Source of the DNA: Bacteroides ndongoniae
GTDB lineage: Bacteria; Bacteroidota; Bacteroidia; Bacteroidales; Bacteroidaceae
Direction: 5' to 3'
Length of the DNA stretch: 64,000 nucleotides
Assembly: GCF_900108345.1 (NCBI RefSeq)
Contig: NZ_FNVV01000013.1
Coordinates: 1,090,944 to 1,154,943 of the forward strand
Under the pieces are notes generated by a model, which did not search any database, had not been told where the DNA came from, and saw only the letters and a list, made by a program, of their open reading frames with translations. The translations under genes and the position numbers were made by a program. Each line of letters starts with the position of its first letter. Positions within the stretch are counted from its first letter, which is position 1. Below, in pieces: positions 62,717 through 64,000 of this stretch.

Positions 62717-64000
62717 ATGACAGGAATCCGTTTATATAGTGTCTTGTGTATTTTTTCCGTTGCAGGCTTTTGTGCAGCTTGTTCGGAGAAAAGTGCGGAG
62801 GAAAAACGTCTGCCATATGTTGATACGCGGATTGGTACGGCTCCCAGTGTGACGCATACGGCGGGACTGTTTGGAAAGAATACCGAGGAATACGGACAGA
62901 CGTTGCCCGCAGTACTCGAACCCAACGGAATGAATTTCTGGACTCCGCAGACTCGCGACACCGAAGAGAAATGCATTGCTCCTTACTATTATGCCGACAG
63001 CCTTTTGCAGGGTTTCCGCAATTCGCATTGGATTGTTGGCGGGTGCACACAGGATTACGGTTCCATGACCCTGATGCCGCTTTTTAGCCGTTTGCGGTGC
63101 ATGCCCGAAGCACGTGTAACCCGTTTCTCGCACCAGACCGAGCAGGCCACTCCTGCCTATTATGCCGTTTCCTTGCCCGATGAGGCTCTGACAGCAGAGA
63201 TGACGGCACGTTCGCGCTCGTCCATTTTCCGTTTCACCTATCAGAAAAGCGGTAAAGCCTATTTGGTTGTCAATCCGAACAGCGATGAAGGACAGGGATT
63301 TATCTCGGTCGATACGGTGAACAACGTCATCAGCGGTTACAATCCCGTTCACCGCATCTATCAGGGCTGGGGAGAGCCCGCCGGATATAGCGGACATTTT
63401 GTGGTTCGTTTCCAGAAGAAGATAACAGGCTTCGGCGTATTCCGAGGCGATTCCATATTTCCGGCTCGTGACGCTATAGGCAATGCCTGTGGTATCGGTG
63501 CCTATGTCGAATTCGATGTGAACGAAGGCGAGAACCTGTTGGTTAAGGCTGCTTCCTCGTTTGTCAGTGCCGAAGGAGCCATGAACAATCTTGAAGCCGA
63601 GATTCCCCATTGGGATTTTGACCGTACACGTCGTGAACTGACAGATATCTGGGAACATCGGTTGGCACTTGTCGAAGTGCAGACCGACAACCGCGAAGCA
63701 AAGGAAAAATTTTACAGTGCCTTATACCGGGCTTCTTTCCTGCCGCGCACGTTCAACGATGCCGACGGCCGTTATCCTTCGTTTGCTACCGGTACTCCCG
63801 TACGTCAGCTTCCTGCCGGACGTACCTATTACGAGGACTACAGCATGTGGGATACGTATCGTGCCTTGCATCCGTTGGTCAATCTGCTGACCCCCGGACG
63901 GGCGGGCGATATGATGCAGTCGCTTGTCTGGAAGTACGAACAGGGTGGGTGGCTTCCTATTTTCCCGTGCTGGAACAGCTACACGGCTGCCATGATTGGC
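62717..64000 (+). CDS. GH92 alpha-mannosidase lipoprotein, N-terminal part (cut by window edge)
   Basis: The first 428 residues of a GH92 exo-alpha-mannosidase, usually about 740-760 residues. A lipoprotein signal (GFCAACSEK, C22) is followed by PYVDTRIGT, GLFGKNTEEYGQTLPAV, GFRNSHWIVGGCTQDYG, then YYEDYSMWDTYRALHPL and the incomplete WLPIFPCWNSYTAAMIG, all family signatures. GH92 enzymes act on alpha-mannosides of host N-glycans or yeast mannan. The C-terminal catalytic half lies beyond the window. It is the third gene of the GH89 group. Confidence 0.93.
   Translation, partial: MTGIRLYSVLCIFSVAGFCAACSEKSAEEKRLPYVDTRIGTAPSVTHTAGLFGKNTEEYGQTLPAVLEPNGMNFWTPQTRDTEEKCIAPYYYADSLLQGFRNSHWIVGGCTQDYGSMTLMPLFSRLRCMPEARVTRFSHQTEQATPAYYAVSLPDEALTAEMTARSRSSIFRFTYQKSGKAYLVVNPNSDEGQGFISVDTVNNVISGYNPVHRIYQGWGEPAGYSGHFVVRFQKKITGFGVFRGDSIFPARDAIGNACGIGAYVEFDVNEGENLLVKAASSFVSAEGAMNNLEAEIPHWDFDRTRRELTDIWEHRLALVEVQTDNREAKEKFYSALYRASFLPRTFNDADGRYPSFATGTPVRQLPAGRTYYEDYSMWDTYRALHPLVNLLTPGRAGDMMQSLVWKYEQGGWLPIFPCWNSYTAAMIG

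Overview
The window looks like chromosomal DNA of a gut Bacteroidales bacterium, most likely Bacteroides or Phocaeicola. The reasons are the many Bacteroidota-type promoters (-33 TTTG and -7 TAnnTTTG, in place of the usual -35/-10), a hybrid two-component regulator beside glycoside hydrolases of families GH89 and GH92, a NigD-like lipoprotein, a GLPGLI-family protein, an IS66 element, and closest-family matches throughout to Bacteroides core genes. No rRNA, CRISPR array or phage genes were seen. One tRNA (Ala, GGC anticodon) is present.

Layout. 0-5.4 kb: the 5' end of rhamnulokinase (rhaB, cut by the window edge), tRNA-Ala, then a rightward group DUF4286 - ruvC - pullulanase - ModF-like double ABC ATPase, closed by a terminator. 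5.5-8.1 kb: an alkaline-phosphatase-fold membrane transferase (LTA-synthase-like) followed by a PAP2 phosphatase, probably acting on envelope lipids. 8.1-14.4 kb: an outer-membrane beta-barrel and a GLPGLI protein (both leftward), with a divergent histidine kinase and response regulator; this is a candidate envelope signalling module of unknown purpose. 14.4-25.9 kb: mostly housekeeping genes (cutC, ribonuclease Y, zapA with a coiled-coil partner and a structured RNA between zapA and rny, a nucleosidase, an EEP nuclease, pepD, an OmpH/Skp-like lipoprotein, a CNNM/CBS membrane protein). 25.9-30.9 kb: a secreted esterase, an S41 peptidase lipoprotein, and an MFS/NhaC transporter pair.

31.1-34.6 kb is the most mobile part: a complete IS66 element with inverted ends and a 9-bp flanking direct repeat has landed inside an AT-rich intergenic repeat, next to an MntA/HepT toxin-antitoxin pair. 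34.7-44.5 kb: the GGGtGRT protein with its NifU-like scaffold, a DMP19-family protein, a NigD-like lipoprotein, a Yip1-family membrane protein, smpB, a short metH, and the udk-mltF pair. 44.5-50.8 kb: a Dabb protein, dsbD, a PurF homologue that lacks the catalytic N-terminal cysteine, pepT and gcvT. 51.1-55.1 kb: an [FeFe]-hydrogenase-like protein with the maturases hydE and hydG, but no hydF beside them. 55.2-64 kb: a glycan-utilisation segment with a 1388-residue hybrid two-component system, a GH89 alpha-N-acetylglucosaminidase, a homologue of the human lysosomal acetyltransferase HGSNAT (start and stop overlap), and the 5' part of a GH92 mannosidase.

The most interesting items are the HGSNAT/NAGLU pair, the cysteine-less PurF homologue, the beta-barrel/GLPGLI/kinase/regulator module, the two unrelated intergenic arrays that share an exact 22-bp period, and the hydrogenase locus without hydF. 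All function calls rest on reading motifs by eye; no database search was run.
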